This document shows positions 35,605-48,250 of a stretch of 64,000 nt of DNA, in pieces. Where the stretch lies: the NCBI GenBank assembly GCA_022495005.1, contig JAGYXB010000135.1:1984001-2048000 (forward strand). Reading direction: 5' to 3'. Position 1 is the stretch's first letter; every line of letters starts with the position of its first letter. Source of the DNA: Rhyacophila brunnea (taxonomy: Eukaryota; Arthropoda; Insecta; Trichoptera; Rhyacophilidae). Below the pieces are notes generated by a model that worked only from the letters and a program-made list of their open reading frames with translations, had not been told where the DNA came from and searched no databases. A program made the position numbers and the translations under genes.

Positions 35605-35780
35605 TTTTTAATATGAAAGCGGCATATCTGCACTTTCTTTACAAATGACAGTGCAGCACTTGGCATTCGCAGTGCAGCAGCGAGCGAGGCATATGAAAAA
35701 GAAGGATTACGAACGGGATTTGAACCCTCGATCCTCGGATTCGGCATAAGACCGCCAATCTTCTTATGCGCTTAACGCGG
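35605..35780 (-). repeat. tRNA-derived SINE, family S4
   Basis: On the minus strand the head reads gcgttaagcgcataag, followed by gagggttcaaatcccgttcg, a good box B in a paired stem. The body carries ctcgctgctgcactgcgaat and gctgcactgtcatttg. The 69-codon minus frame here is the SINE read through, not a gene. Confidence 0.65.
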
Positions 35781-35784
35781 GTAA

Positions 35785-37300
35785 AGTTTCCCTGATTTTG
35801 CACTCTCTAATGCCTCTTATGGGTCTTACGTTTCAGTGTTTGTTCCCCTATTTCCGTTTTTTCTGCATCCCTGAAAACTTTTTTGTTTCCAAGTCTGTTT
35901 TCAAAAGCGTTTATTTAGCAAAGCTCACTCATTACATGATTAAAACAGACATATTTTTCAGGTTAACTATTACATACAAGTCTTACAGTTTGTACGATAG
36001 TTAACCAAACAAATAAAGTATTAACATTATTATTACCTAAAATATACTTACTAAAGTTGTTTTTTATAAAGAAGATATATTTTATGGGATTATTTGGAAT
36101 ATATAATCAGTTTTATAATATTTTCTCATACAGTTAATTTAATAGGTTGATTAATCAAATGTGTAGATATCATTTGTAAAAAATGTTAAATTTTGTGTTT
36201 AAAATTACTGAAAAATTGGATATCGAAAATAATTGGAAGACCTCTGCAATTATATCTAATAATAAAACAAGCAATATCTATTATTTTAACGCGTATAATA
36301 AACATCTTTTAAATTAAATGAATAAAAAATATAGCATTCTTCTTTGAAAATACATAACCACAGAAAGATGTAATAATGATAAAAAGAATATATTACATCC
36401 TGGAACGAGTGAAATTCCAGCATAAGTATTTAGATTACCGGGCAACATCTGTAAAAAATTAAGCTCTCGAGAAAATCCTGTAAGTTGACGCATTATAAAA
36501 ACATCACACATTTTGTCTACAAAAACGACGAAAAATTAAGCTACCTATTTAAAATAATTGGCAACTATAACAATCGTGTTTTATGTCCATATTTATTAAT
36601 ATAATAAATCAATAAACTAATATCTAGTTCAGTAATCAGAATTCAGACATTATTAAAAAAAATACTTGTGTAGAATGTGGGCAACGGTAAACTGTGATAA
36701 CATGAAGTGAGAAAAATCAATATTTGAAAAGAATTTGATCTCCAATGGTGATATTATGTAGGTACATAAGTATGCATCATTTAATTGAATAAATATACAA
36801 ATTATGAAAATATGACGTTACATTTGTCGGTTCTTTCCTTGGCCCGCGGTCTGGTCTTGTTTTTTATTATCATTAATTTTATAACATGAAGTATGCATCT
36901 CGGCTCGAGCACGACCTGTTCAGTTATTGCGTGAATGCACAGATATCGATTGAGCCACGACATTAAAAAACTCATATATTATACTTATATGAAGAAATGT
37001 AGTAAATATTTTTTGAAGAATAAGAATACAAAAATAATGAAAATTGCACTGGGAATAGTTTAAGATTAATTTATTTGTGCAATGTAAGAGAAAAATGCGT
37101 GTTTTCTTGTAAACATTTCAGATTTTGCAGTTGTCACTGATCGAGCTTAATATGAGCTTAAACAATGGAATATTTAATTTTTTTTTCTTCTCGACTATAT
37201 TATATAATTGATAATCTTCATCTATAAATTGTCACAATTACAATAAAAGAGTCTTTAATTGTGCACTGTGAATGTATAGTAATATTATGTTTATGTACCC
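35785..37300. other. AT-rich stretch without recognised genes
   Basis: A small GC-richer patch lies near 36840-36960. No gene, repeat or RNA signal was recognised. Confidence 0.35.
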
Positions 37301-37309
37301 TCATGTATT

Positions 37310-37640
37310 CATTCATATTCTTCTTCTTTCATGTCCGTTGCCTACTCAAAGATTATTATTATGTAGTACTACGCTCGCCATTCTTCTCGTACCTCTCCAT
37401 GTCATATCAATCCCGTATACATCCTGTTTTATTAAGCGGTCTTGTAGGATGCTAGAAATCGGTTGACAGGAAAGTTTGGAGGCATCCATAGAAAATGGCT
37501 TAGCCAGGATCAATGTCGTTTCTTCATCTTTGTTGTGACGAGAGACTGCATGGTTTGCTTTTTTATCAAGGCCTGAACAAAAACGATGCATGAGTGCGAG
37601 TGAGAAAGTATTCGGCACCCTTACAATTTCTGCGACACGT
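37310..37640 (-). other. Less AT-rich block, possibly retrotransposon debris
   Basis: A 90-codon minus frame spans 37346-37618 in sequence that is clearly less AT-rich than its surroundings. The left part (tcatattcttcttctttcat) resembles the antisense tail of a retrotransposon. The peptide has no motif I recognise, so a gene is not claimed. Confidence 0.3.
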
Positions 37641-37781
37641 GCTAGAGTAAGATAAAAGGTCTACTAGCTACGAGCCAGTTTCCAAAAGTATCGCCATCAA
37701 ATCGGGGCGAAACGCTTCACATAGCGTCGATAGCTTGCGAGCTCGTGTTGCTAAAATTGATATTTTTTGTGTTAAACATAT

Positions 37782-38224
37782 AGTCAGTGGTAAATATTTT
37801 TGGTTAATTAAGTAGAAAAGATGGTTCTGTGTGTTGTCTTAAAATGTGGTAGCCGTACTGATAAGCAAGAAGATGGTATTACGTTTCATAAGTAAGTTGA
37901 TACATGTTCGTGATGTTTTATTTGTATTTTATTATATATTTTAATATCAGTGACCTAGTGTTTCTTTAAAATAACTTAAATTATGGATATCTTTACCTAA
38001 TGGTTGCATTTTGACCGCTTAAAAATACTATATAACGTAAAAAATAGAAAATTACATTTTAATTCTGAGCGTCTAGTGCGAGCACTTTGGGCGAGCACTA
38101 GCGAAATGGTCTATGGTCTCGAACATTTGTAGACAAATGCGTTCGATCGCTCACAAACCAAACGCAAGGCACGCGGCTTCATTTAGCAATGCAACGGGTG
38201 GCGTCTATATGTATCTATAGTCTA
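37782..38224 (+). mobile_element. P-element-like copy with THAP-domain first exon (copy 2)
   Basis: An ATG at about 37821 opens MVLCVVLKCGSRTDKQEDG followed by ITFHK, then a canonical donor, gtaagt. This matches the start of a THAP zinc-finger domain (C-x4-C at residues 4 and 9, then an I.FHK-type motif), the DNA-binding domain of P-element transposases and related host proteins. The exon is only about 24 codons. The rest of the domain would lie in a next exon, which is not found before the repeat ends at 38224. The whole 443-bp unit recurs inverted at 18339-18783, so it behaves as a mobile element rather than a host gene. The distal 180 bases are CpG-rich with gcgagcact-type inverted motifs. 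Unlike copy 1, the start codon and both cysteines are intact. Confidence 0.65.
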
Positions 38225-38229
38225 AGTTT

Positions 38230-39985
38230 TTTATCCTCACGTTAGTCGTAACGTCATACCACTCGTATACCCAGTATCCGCCGTATGACCTGTTCTAAAA
38301 CCTCATTAAGCTGTTGCTCTAAACTTTCCTAACGTGCTACCGCAAAGCCGCACCATCAGAGTGAAAGCATCGAATATGCAACATTTGGTTTTAACTGTGT
38401 ATAGCCGTGAGATCCAGACATTCCGTATCGAGTTGAATGTATTTTATACTTACGTGGTAACCAATTATTGTCTCGTTTAGTGGGTATAATTCTATTATTA
38501 GGTATTAATTATATTATTTTTTTATTATACTTAAGTATACTAAAAAAGTACTGCTATATACTGATAAAGTTGACATAATATATACAGTTCAGTTAATGGC
38601 CCCACCAAACTACCTCACCCCACACCACACCCGTTATTAATAGGGCGTATCACGGGACCATACGATTGGATGTGAAGCATAATTTTTTTATGACTGGGAC
38701 TAGAATGAATCGATTTTTTTCTATTTTTTTAATAATTATATGGACAATGGTTAGATTTAAGCAAGCGCCCATCCCGCATCTATCTTCATCGGTCGTAGGT
38801 GTTATCTGACCACTTTTTCTACTCGTGATGAATTGTTACAAGTGCGTTATTTTCTATCTTAGCTCCAAAAGATATCGAGATGAAGAGTATTATGAAGTAT
38901 TCAAACCTCTGTTTAAAATGAAAATATGTCGTAATCACATAAAGATACGACAATTTTGTTATTATTACTAAAGGTACACAAAGGCATTATAAAAATGTCG
39001 TATCAGGAATTCGGTTATTACCTGAGGTTTTTGTAAGCTCACTCGGTTTCAGTAAAAATCATGCACCGTCAAATCATCCGATGAATTATTTCCCCCAAGA
39101 ATCCGACGTCAGTTCGCAAGAGCGATATTGTTTCTCGAAGATGTATTTTGTATGATTAATATTGCACTTCGGCGTAAGGTTGGAGCTCGATATGAATCTT
39201 TTCATGAGAGAGCTTTGCATAACGTTCCTCCCTGTCTCTCCGTGATGCAAATATATTAATATGCACACTGAGTAATTTTGCAAGCAGATTTTTCATTTTT
39301 GGTTAGTGTAAAGAGAGTGATTTGTAAAAAAATGTATGCAACAAAACGCACGAGAAAGTGGTGAACGATTAGATGGTGATAAATATAACTAAAGCGGTAT
39401 AATCTCAAAATATTTTATAAAAATAAGCCACACCATATAATTATATATAACTATGGTTTTAGCATTGGTATATATTTAAAAAAAATTGCAATAATTATGA
39501 TTTAATAGCTAAATAAATGAAATTTGATTTTTCGAAATATGCTTTAAATGTAAAAATTAATGAAATTATTTTTATCGACGTTCATTTAAACCAAATTAAA
39601 ATGGAAGTATATTAAAAAAAATCTGACAACGTACCAAAAGCTAACGTTAATCTTGTTCTTTGTTTTTACTACATAACGACTGAATCAGTGTATATACATG
39701 CCTGCCTAGAGTATTACACAATATTGATCAAAGACAGTAACGTCCACAATAATATAGCTAAGATTAAAGTAAGAGAAAATAAATTCAAAATCGTCAGTGG
39801 GACTTTGTTTCGAGTTTATCCCAGTGTGTTTTTCTTTTGAGTTAGCGCTGAGACCATTCTCCCTTAAGTGTACTGTTTGGTATAAAATGTGAATACGATC
39901 GCCGCTCTAAGAGTGCCTTAACTTACTTACAATGAACGTTGCTCAGCGTAAGAAGGGGGTTGTAGTTTACATTGCAAGGTGATGT
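38230..39985. other. Stretch without recognised genes
   Basis: The base composition varies, with somewhat less AT-rich parts at 38250-38420 and 39080-39260, but no motif was recognised on either strand. Confidence 0.35.
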
Positions 39986-39989
39986 AATC

Positions 39990-40268
39990 ATGTTTCTAAA
40001 TGGTGAATTAGATTTTGATATAAGAGCGTTTATAAACGTTGACCGTCTTCTTTATTATTTTGTCATGGTTCCGGTGTATTCCTATGGCCTCTTTAGCACT
40101 TGTCTTATCTCCTCAGATTTATGGCTTGCGACCACGGAGTTCTCGACAATCGTTAACATTGTGTAATTTTTAAACCAATGTAGCGTCTCGTGTTCACCCA
40201 TACGCTTTGTCCGTAAGGTTTGGCCAATATACTTTGTACATCCGCAATAGTTTATCTGATAAATTCTA
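39990..40268 (-). pseudogene. Penelope-like element, GIY-YIG endonuclease fragment
   Basis: The minus strand from 40268 reads IYQINYCGCTKYIGQTLRTK then RMGEHETLHW, and later ENSVVASH and RQVLKRP before stops. The IY ... C..C...YIGQT.R....R..EH ... S..A.H order is the GIY-YIG endonuclease found at the C-terminus of Penelope-like retroelements. The candidate catalytic tyrosine, arginine and glutamate positions are still recognisable. The glycine of GIY is replaced by arginine, and later stops show decay. No Penelope reverse transcriptase was seen upstream. Confidence 0.65.
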
Positions 40269-40274
40269 ACCGAA

Positions 40275-41435
40275 TTAAATTACTACAAGTAATTTATTAG
40301 TAATAAGATATAACTATAACACATTGAATTGATATAATACATACAGTAAATTGGATCTGTTATCTGTGGGGTTATACAAACTTCAGATGACATTGTAATA
40401 TAGAGTAAAATCTGTAATTATGAGTACAAATATATATTTAATAGTGTCGTGCAGCGTTCCTGTCAACGTTATCATGTTGATGTATTGATTTTTTAATAAA
40501 GCCATTCCTTATACTATCACTTAAAAATTATAGAACATAGTTTGTTTGATGTTAAGAAAAAGAGAAGAGAAGAAAAACTAGCATACGTGACATGAAATTG
40601 ATACGTAAGTATGTTCATTCAATTTATTCAAATGAGATGGGATATTTAATGCTTCGATACCTGCTACATGAATTAAGATTTAATCTTTGAGTAATATTTT
40701 ATACATTAAGGGCGACAAACTTTAGGGTCAGAGGGCGAAACAACTTTGAGGCGTGCCTAAAATCTTTCAAACTAAACGTCACTGGCGACTAACCAAGCAA
40801 GTAAATATACAAAGTAGGCTCAATTATTTCGAAGTTCCCACAATCACTTTCACCCGTTTGGCCTAAGTATCTCCCATTAATTAAGTACCAGCGCAGATAT
40901 GGATTCGGGTGGCGCTGGTAGGTCGTGCGCTCTGCATCGTTAAACCATAGGGCGCTTATAGACGGTTTCATCGAATGATTCCTATTAATCATGGATTAAC
41001 CTTTGCCAACTATTATGATCTTATTACCTACTCATTCCAGATTAAGTTTACTAGTATATACCCTCATTCAAACTGCATGCGGTATATTCGGATATTTACC
41101 ATTTATCCAGAGACTTAAAAGTAAGTAGGTACAAAGATCGTTATGCTGTAACAATACATTGTATTATAATTTGGGGGGGTTCTATACCTACTTAAAATAC
41201 TGGGTTCCCAATTAAAGTTCATCAAAAAATTCTGACGTATTTATTAATGATAGGTACTATCAATCTAAAATTTTCATCATACGATATCTTGTGGTCATTT
41301 TCCAGATGTAAATAAGTAAATAACATAGTTTTACTAGTTCTATAATTGTCCATTGTATAACAGTCCTTGAACGTTTTGTGTTTTCTGTCCACTTTTTTCA
41401 TATAGATAATCGTTTTTTCAATTTATATTTGATAA
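40275..41435. other. Stretch with possible hAT debris
   Basis: The sequence near 40700-40790, with gggcgacaaactttagggt and ending aacgtcactgg, resembles one end of a hAT-type element, but no partner end was found. A minus frame at 40789-40992 is unidentified. Confidence 0.3.
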
Positions 41436-41442
41436 TAAAGAA

Positions 41443-41560
41443 ATCCCGAATCCCGAGAAAAGATTCTCGAGATCCGGGATTTCCCGAAATGTAAAAAATT
41501 CAAATCTCGAGATTCGGGATGGAAAATCTCGAAAAGAATTCCCGTCCCGAAACCCATTTC
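41443..41560. repeat. TCCCGA-rich degenerate repeat
   Basis: Units of tcccga and its complement alternate with ctcgaga in about 120 bases, for example aaatcccgaatcccgaga and ctcgagatccgggatttccc. Such clusters may be the eroded end of a transposon. The 87-codon minus frame across it is low-complexity. Confidence 0.45.
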
Positions 41561-41587
41561 TAGATGTGACTGTATTCAAAATTCTTT

Positions 41588-41810
41588 GGAGTAACCAGGT
41601 GACAAATGTTGACGATCTCAAATGAACGGGAAAGAACCGAGAAGTTCTGCGTAATATCATAACCAGAAAACTACAGTACATCGGTAATATTATAAGAGGA
41701 CATAAGTACTATAATATTCTGTAACTTGCTATTCAATGAAAGATAAATGGTAAATGTAGCAGAGGACGACTCCGTATTTTGTGGCTTAAAAAAATCCATG
41801 ATTAGTAAAA
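41588..41810 (+). pseudogene. RTE-like polymerase C-terminal remnant
   Basis: The plus strand reads WSNQVTNVDDLK, a stop, then VLRNIITRKLQYIGNIIRGH. After two more stops it continues KINGKCSRGRLRILWLKKI. The order W...VTN.EVL ... RKL.Y.GHI.RG ... GK..GKR.RGR...SWLK is the region after the reverse transcriptase core in RTE-like elements. Three in-frame stops show it is dead, but the whole segment remains alignable in one frame, so it decayed by substitution rather than by indels. Confidence 0.7.
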
Positions 41811-41814
41811 ACTA

Positions 41815-44745
41815 TTACGGGTAGCATAATATAATATGCTTTCCTATCATATTATGATAGGAAAAAGATCACCCTGGTGGTGGCATATTAAGTCGTATCA
41901 TTGTTTTATATATGAAATGAATGTCGGTTTTCTGGAAATGGAACTCTTGGATATATGATAGAAATAGAATTTTATGATAACCACCGGAATCCTTGTGTGA
42001 AACGAAGACTACTAACAGAGCATCGTGAGATATTCTGTGTCAAACGAGAGTTCCGCTAGAGACGATATCTCGTGCCCTTTATTAGCTGGAATAAAACCAG
42101 TAGGTACCTCTTTATACACACAAGATGAACGGCACTGTGAAATGTCAAACGGCGTACGGTACGTGGTTTCATTTACAAAATTTAATATAACAGATTTACT
42201 TAAAAAAATATTTAATTCAAGTTTGATGAAATTTTATTGTTTTCCAAATAGTATATTTACCTGCAATTTATATCATACGTTGCAATGGTAATGATATTAC
42301 ATCGATGTGTATTAAAATGATTTTTATACAAGATAAATAAAATTTTAACATTATGTAAATTTATAATATTATGTACTTATAAAATATATTTTTGGATAGT
42401 ACGACGACACTAATCACCTACTACTGATAATTCAATATTTAACTCAACGAAACCCACATATATTATAATATAACAGTTGCATATATTATGTAGGTATATA
42501 CCTAACAATATATTGCTTTAGGCTTACATGAATATTTGCCTTAGAGCAGAAACCGTGTGTGCTAATTGCACCGATGGATATTTTGAGGATATAAATTTTG
42601 TGATAATTTCGCTGATATTAGGGCGTTCGGATTATTAGGAGATATTTATTTCGGTTCGTTCGATAAGGTTCAGGCTTTACTCGTGTATAACTTGAAATTA
42701 TAATATTACCTTAACGTGCATGTGCCTTACCAATTGACGTATTATTGATAATGTAATTGGGTATTTCCTATATGTTTCATGGACTAGGTAATATCAAAAT
42801 AATTAGAACACGCTTTTAGATAAAATCGTGAAAAAAGCTTTTATGCACAGTACCTAAAGTACCTAAATAAAACTTTCATCATTAAGTATCTAAAGTTAAT
42901 ATTTATTTATTAACAACTAGATTTTGTGAAATATAGTAATTTATTATGTTTACTGACTTAAACTAAGGGTTTAACGATTAGTGGATGCTATATATTATAT
43001 TTTATCTCTACGTCTCTTGAATGAGTAATGACTTTTCCATTGCATTTTTATATGCAAGATCCAATGCAATTAGAATTTCAGGCATTAAGAACCGATGATA
43101 CATGAGTAAATTATTGTCAGTATTTTTTTAAAATGTTAGGAAATAATAGTGTGTACACATTATAGAAAACATGCATCATATTATACTATGATGCAGGGAC
43201 ATAATTTGACATATGATTTTATGATAAGGTACTCGAATTGATTAAAATGTTATTTATATTAAAATGTTATTAAAAGGATATTTGAATTGAATTTAAATTT
43301 CACCAAATTAAGCAATGTTAGGTATACACCGTATTTGAGATGACATTTTTAACTGGTAGTGTTTATTTTAACATTCATCAGTTCTGCCAATTGTTATTCA
43401 CAAAAACGTTAAATAAAGTAAGAAAAAGACGTAATTGGGAGAAAAAATACAAAATTTTCTCAAAAAAATAACTCATACATACAGATTGAAACATAATTAA
43501 TTGTGTCACAATTAGTAATAAATAAGTCACACAATCAAAAAATAATGCATATTATACGATATTTGGTTATCACTTAATAATTATTATTTTATTTTATTAG
43601 TCGGTAAGATAATATACAGTAGTACATAAGTCCAGCATGTTCATTATCAAGCAAATCTGGTGTAAACTACATTTTAGTCGTTTGTGGAGTCAAAAAACGC
43701 AAGATTTAACGCCATGCATCAGAATGTACTTTTAGAAGCTGAATAAAATAATAATTATATTATATTTAAAAAATAGTATTTTAATATATTATAAAGGTAG
43801 CTATTTCGTGGTTATATCATTATCATGAGTATAATTTAGCATTGTTAAAGATGTGACTACCAAAATAGATATTGGACTAAAACTGATTTATGGATTTATA
43901 TTATAATAGAACTGTGACCATCCTTTATGTATATAGATATTTTGTAGTCGTGATTTTGTGTTATAAAACAACATCAAAAAGAGCTGTCCGTTTTTCAAAG
44001 GTAGTTTATGTAAAGGTGTTTTTTATGACGCTCCTCCGTGATTATATATTATATGTGTATATGGTTTTTGTTTTATTTACGTTATTATATTATTTATAAA
44101 ATTAGATGAAAATACCCCTTCATAGTAATTGTGAAATTAAAACGGGTCGAATAACATGTTATTAGTTTGGCCAGCTCCGCCTACAAAACACGAAATAATT
44201 TGACGATGTGTATTTTATACCCTTTTGTATTCCAACAAAACGTTTAAAATGTTAATAAGAGGGCGTTTTCGAAATATGTAAATATTGAATAAACGCATAT
44301 CGCGCGTATGTCACGCGTTGTCGACGCCACTGCCAGATAATTTAGGATACAAAAGAGAAGTATTAAATCGCCATAACAACGGAAATGACATTTTTTACTT
44401 TATAATAATGCGAATACTTTTATATTATTTCCGACTTTAAGGCAATGATAAAATTATTGATTTAACCTGAGTATGTTAAAAGCAAAAGGGCTTCTCTTCA
44501 TTAGTTACATTTACACATTGAGATATACGCATAAAAATAATAACATATTTCTGATAGGTTTTTAAGTGCCTACATACATTTAAAATTATAATATTTTATG
44601 TAGTATTGCTTAAATTAAAAATAACTTTATTATCTAGTCTAACAATTTTAATGGTGTTAGAAATTAAAAAACCACAAAAAAATGTAACAAACTAAAAAAT
44701 TCAATAAAAAGATTCCGGCAATAATTATTACTAGTAATCATTGTC
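41815..44745. other. Long AT-rich stretch without recognised genes
   Basis: It holds a short hairpin, tttcctatcatattatgata, at about 41843-41868 (11-base arms). The 88-codon frame at 42025-42291 is unidentified. Nothing else was recognised. Confidence 0.4.
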
Positions 44746-44749
44746 TCAT

Positions 44750-44850
44750 AATATCATCACCAGCTGGGTGAAGGCCTTAACAAGCTAACTTCATCCTTAA
44801 CAGCTATGTGCATACGTACTATTTTGTCGATTCAGCGGCCTTTAGTTCTA
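44750..44850 (-). pseudogene. RTE-type retrotransposon tail (antisense)
   Basis: Its catcaccagctgggtgaaggc is the antisense signature of RTE 3' ends also seen at 20020-20085 on the other strand. The remaining sequence is too eroded to translate. Confidence 0.45.
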
Positions 44851-44879
44851 TATTTTGTTATGTTCATTTTTAACCTCAC

Positions 44880-45760
44880 TAACTTTGACACCGCTGGCTA
44901 CCCCGACGATTATCGATGGTCACGTTGATAGAGCATACGCGATTAGACAGATGTCGCTGATGGAATTTCCGGCCGCAACGGAGGTCGCGAGGTGCGAACG
45001 AAGCAACTGGGCTTTCTGATTCTGCCTGCCGTCTAGTACAGTCGTGCTCCTACTTACCTACTCCTACTTACCCAACATTAATTACGGACGTCACTTAACG
45101 GAGCACGATGCAGCCGCCGTGTCCAAGGACTCTGATCGTTCCAATCTGGGTATTTTAAAATTATTATTTGATTCACCATTCTTCCAATGCTTCTTTTCAA
45201 ACTTAGCTGCTTGTATTTACTTTAGTATTTCCAAATTTCAGTATCGAGCCGCTTAATAACTTTTTAATGTATTTCTAAATTCTTGCTTTTACGATAATAT
45301 AGTTTATGTCAAGTATATAAATCGCTCTTTTATTTATTGTTCCCAATTCTTTATTCCACACTGTTAAATATTTATTATCTTTCACGGTCTTAAGATCGTG
45401 TGGCGTCCAGAAATTTATTATATACATCTTAAACCATGGATTGCACGAGCCTTCAGCCGTGTAATCTCCTTTTTTCTAATTAAATTTACAGTTGTCAGTT
45501 GCGAGATTCCTGAAGTAATTTGGAGTTCGGCTTGGAAAAGATTAGGTAACCTTTACGGCTCTTGTTTCTCTTGTCTCATGCTCATGCTTTAACTATCATA
45601 CTTTATCTCTACTTATTTTATTTTAGAAATCCTTTAATTTTGTAATTGTGACGGATGGAAAGATCACAATTACAAAATATTAATATATCAATTTTCAAGT
45701 TTAGTTTAGCATTTTCAATATCTTGGATATTACTGGACGATTATGTTTGTACAGCGATTA
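44880..45760. other. GC-richer island followed by an AT-rich stretch
   Basis: About 44880-45140 is rich in CpG and contains a short ATG-initiated frame (MQPPCPRTLIVPIW) ending at a gtatt donor-like site near 45150. This could be a first exon, but nothing downstream supports it. A 15-bp inverted repeat (attttgtaattgtga) is at 45637-45651 and 45664-45678. Confidence 0.3.
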
Positions 45761-45764
45761 TTTC

Positions 45765-45905
45765 TTCTTCTGGATACGTATACTGCTAATTGTCATTATA
45801 TCGCATGTCCTTGATTGTTTCTTTGTTGATTTTTTTTCGTTTTTTATCCTTACGTGTACGCCAGCATGCAGTTTTCTATACCATACCGTGCAAATATACA
45901 AAACA
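45765..45905 (-). pseudogene. RTE-type retrotransposon fragment (antisense)
   Basis: The block cgccagcatgcagttttcta followed by taccataccgtgc is a diverged copy of the segment near 19700-19735 and 25468-25510. It is a relic of the same element. Confidence 0.4.
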
Positions 45906-46604
45906 TGTTGCCAGATCTCTCTTTGACCAATAGTTCATTACACACTGATTGAACACGTTCCCTCGCAGTACCTTATGTAGGTAACTAACAAATAATAAAT
46001 ACATCTTATTTAAAAAAAAAACAAATACATATTTATCTGAAATTATATTTGAGGAACAAATACATTGTCAAACAATAGCATTTGTATGAAATCAAATATT
46101 AGTCACATATCACCAGTAAAAGGTTTCGTGCCAACTGTTTTCTTCATAATTTAAAATACTTCAGAATAATAAAGTATTTTTTTTTGAATCCAGTAAAAAT
46201 TATATAAGTAGGTAAGTACCGACACATTTCTTAGTATTGATTGAATTATTTTCTGTTAGACCGAATAAACACACATATTTCTAAATATACGTATTCACGA
46301 GATTTAAAAGCTACAGAATGATTCCTATTACGTATACATATATGATGATATTTCATCCAGAAGACTACCTTGTGTGTAATACATAATAATATTATCTAAA
46401 TAATAAAATATTTCGATGAGCGATATGTTATTGTTTTTATTAAACCATTGTATGTTTACCAGTGTTTATCACAATACAATATGTGTTCTTGATATCTACT
46501 GTCCCATACAAAAACAATCCACCTCTTCGCTCCAATAATTCCATATTCGTTCGAGACCGGAAGGCGGTTTGTTATTACCTACCATATTGTGGCGTTAATA
46601 AATT

Positions 46605-46975
46605 ATTTATTAAGAGCATACTTCAGTGAAACGGCAAATAATTTTCAACTATAGGTGCGACGAAATTTTGGACTCGCTGGCAATCAGAAAGCGAAAGTCG
46701 AGCTGTGAACACGTCAATTTGTTTCGTGATGGCGACGGGGGTATTAATTCTTCAATCGTGTAAAGATGACTAAAAAACGTTACCCATTTACTTGAAAAAG
46801 AAAACATGTCAATGAATATATTATTATTGTTACCAATAGAATAATAAACAGAACATCAAATGGACGCATATTTAATTTTTATGACAAATTATATTTCGTT
46901 CGGCACGCGTCATTTACACAATCCGCGCATCGTCTAGTCACGATCTTTTTAGACAGTGCCCCAGCTGAGGTATAG
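46605..46975 (+). repeat. 370-bp repeat family F, copy 1
   Basis: It begins ttattaagagcatacttc, then agtgaaacggcaaataattt, a cgacgaaattttggactcgc block, a tgtaaagatgactaaaaaac block, aagaaaacatgtcaatgaat, a tatttcgttcggcacgcgtc block and ccgcgcatcgtctagtcac. It ends in the near-palindrome ccccagctgagg. Two further copies lie head to tail at 49881-50650. No terminal inverted repeats, A-tail or coding capacity are seen. Confidence 0.7.
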
Positions 46976-46979
46976 CCTT

Positions 46980-48135
46980 CTTATATCTTGTAACCGTTAC
47001 TGACGGATATACAATATACAAAATAGTATAAAATAACAGTCAATTACAAATGTATTTAAATAAAGTGTGTATAATAGTATCATTATATTTAATATCAATC
47101 TTATCACTTATCAATATCATAATCCAGTACCTGAAATGTCACCGTATACCCTTACATTGTTGCTGTATAGCCTATATTCAGTGGCAGTGGCACGATCGCC
47201 GCTGTGGGTGATTAATGTACCACTCAGTGCTGCCCATTGTTCGACGATATAACCCTTCCGATGTTGCTTACTCTATGAAATCTCTGCAAAATAATACTAT
47301 AATATGGATAGCCGCTCGAAAGCTCGGTCTGAGAAATTAGTTCAAGAAACCACCCGATCTCTACACCCCTGCAACAGAATAAATTTGTTCTGTACGTAGT
47401 TATTATCATAGATGAAACAATGTATCAATTATATTATAATATAAACTTGAAGTAGGTAATAAAATAAAATCACACATTTTATTTATATTCCAATCATCAA
47501 TGATTCGTCATCAATTTCGTGCTTTCATAATATAAGCTTTTGAACGTTTATCTCTCTCATTATTTGATTTTTTGTTTGAGCTTTCTCTTTCGTATCAGGT
47601 TAAAGATGACCGATGAAACTTATTATGTGTTTCAATCAATTATTGTGTAACAGGTAAGTGATTGTGGTGGGAAATTTAAAGGTGTGGTGTAATTTTATAG
47701 GCGAGATACAATGATTATTAATTCATTCATATTCATACAAATACTTAGATTCGGTTACTTTTGTTAAATTTAATCGACTCAAAATTTCAGGCTCCCAAAA
47801 AAAAAATATACTTAAAATAAAAACAATCAATTCCAATTATTATTTTTTTACTAGAATCCTCTATGTAAGATCCTGTAACTAACAACATTTATTATTAAAA
47901 ATTATAGTGATGACTCAACATAATATAAGTGCTTTTTTGTATATACTTAAGTGTGTACCTATCTATTTGAGTGATTAAGTTATAGGCCCTTTTGATATTA
48001 ATTGCAGGGATTTTTTATGCTTTAACTAATATTTTATTGGTCAAATAAAACTCAGTGAGAGATACGTATCTTTTTTGAAGTTATACTTATTTTAGCACGT
48101 TTGGGAAATCAGATCAGAGGGTATTTTTGGCGTGT
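46980..48135. other. AT-rich stretch without recognised genes
   Basis: Nothing was recognised on either strand. Confidence 0.4.
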
Positions 48136-48141
48136 GACATG

Positions 48142-48250
48142 TAACACATAATTTATTTTTTCACACGAAAAAAAACGCACTCGATTGTATTAGAACCACC
48201 GATTGCTTGGTTATCAGCCAAACGCACTACCTTTACGCCACAGTATAATA
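48142..48250 (-). repeat. tRNA-like SINE head (family S5)
   Basis: On the minus strand gtggcgtaaaggtagtgcg is a good box A. It is followed by ttggctgataaccaa, a perfect 4-bp anticodon-like stem with a 7-base loop, and then a degraded box B, ggtggttctaatac. The T-stem does not pair, so it is a pseudo-tRNA or SINE head rather than a working tRNA. Confidence 0.5.

Noticed and set aside
35538..35747. 69-codon minus frame
   Set aside because: It is the S4 tRNA-derived SINE read in one frame.
40690..40790. hAT-like end (aacgtcactgg)
   Set aside because: Only one end was found, with no partner terminus or 8-bp duplication.
48142..48250. Possible functional isoleucine tRNA (GAT in a 7-base loop)
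   Set aside because: The acceptor and T stems do not pair and box B is degraded, so it is treated as a SINE head.
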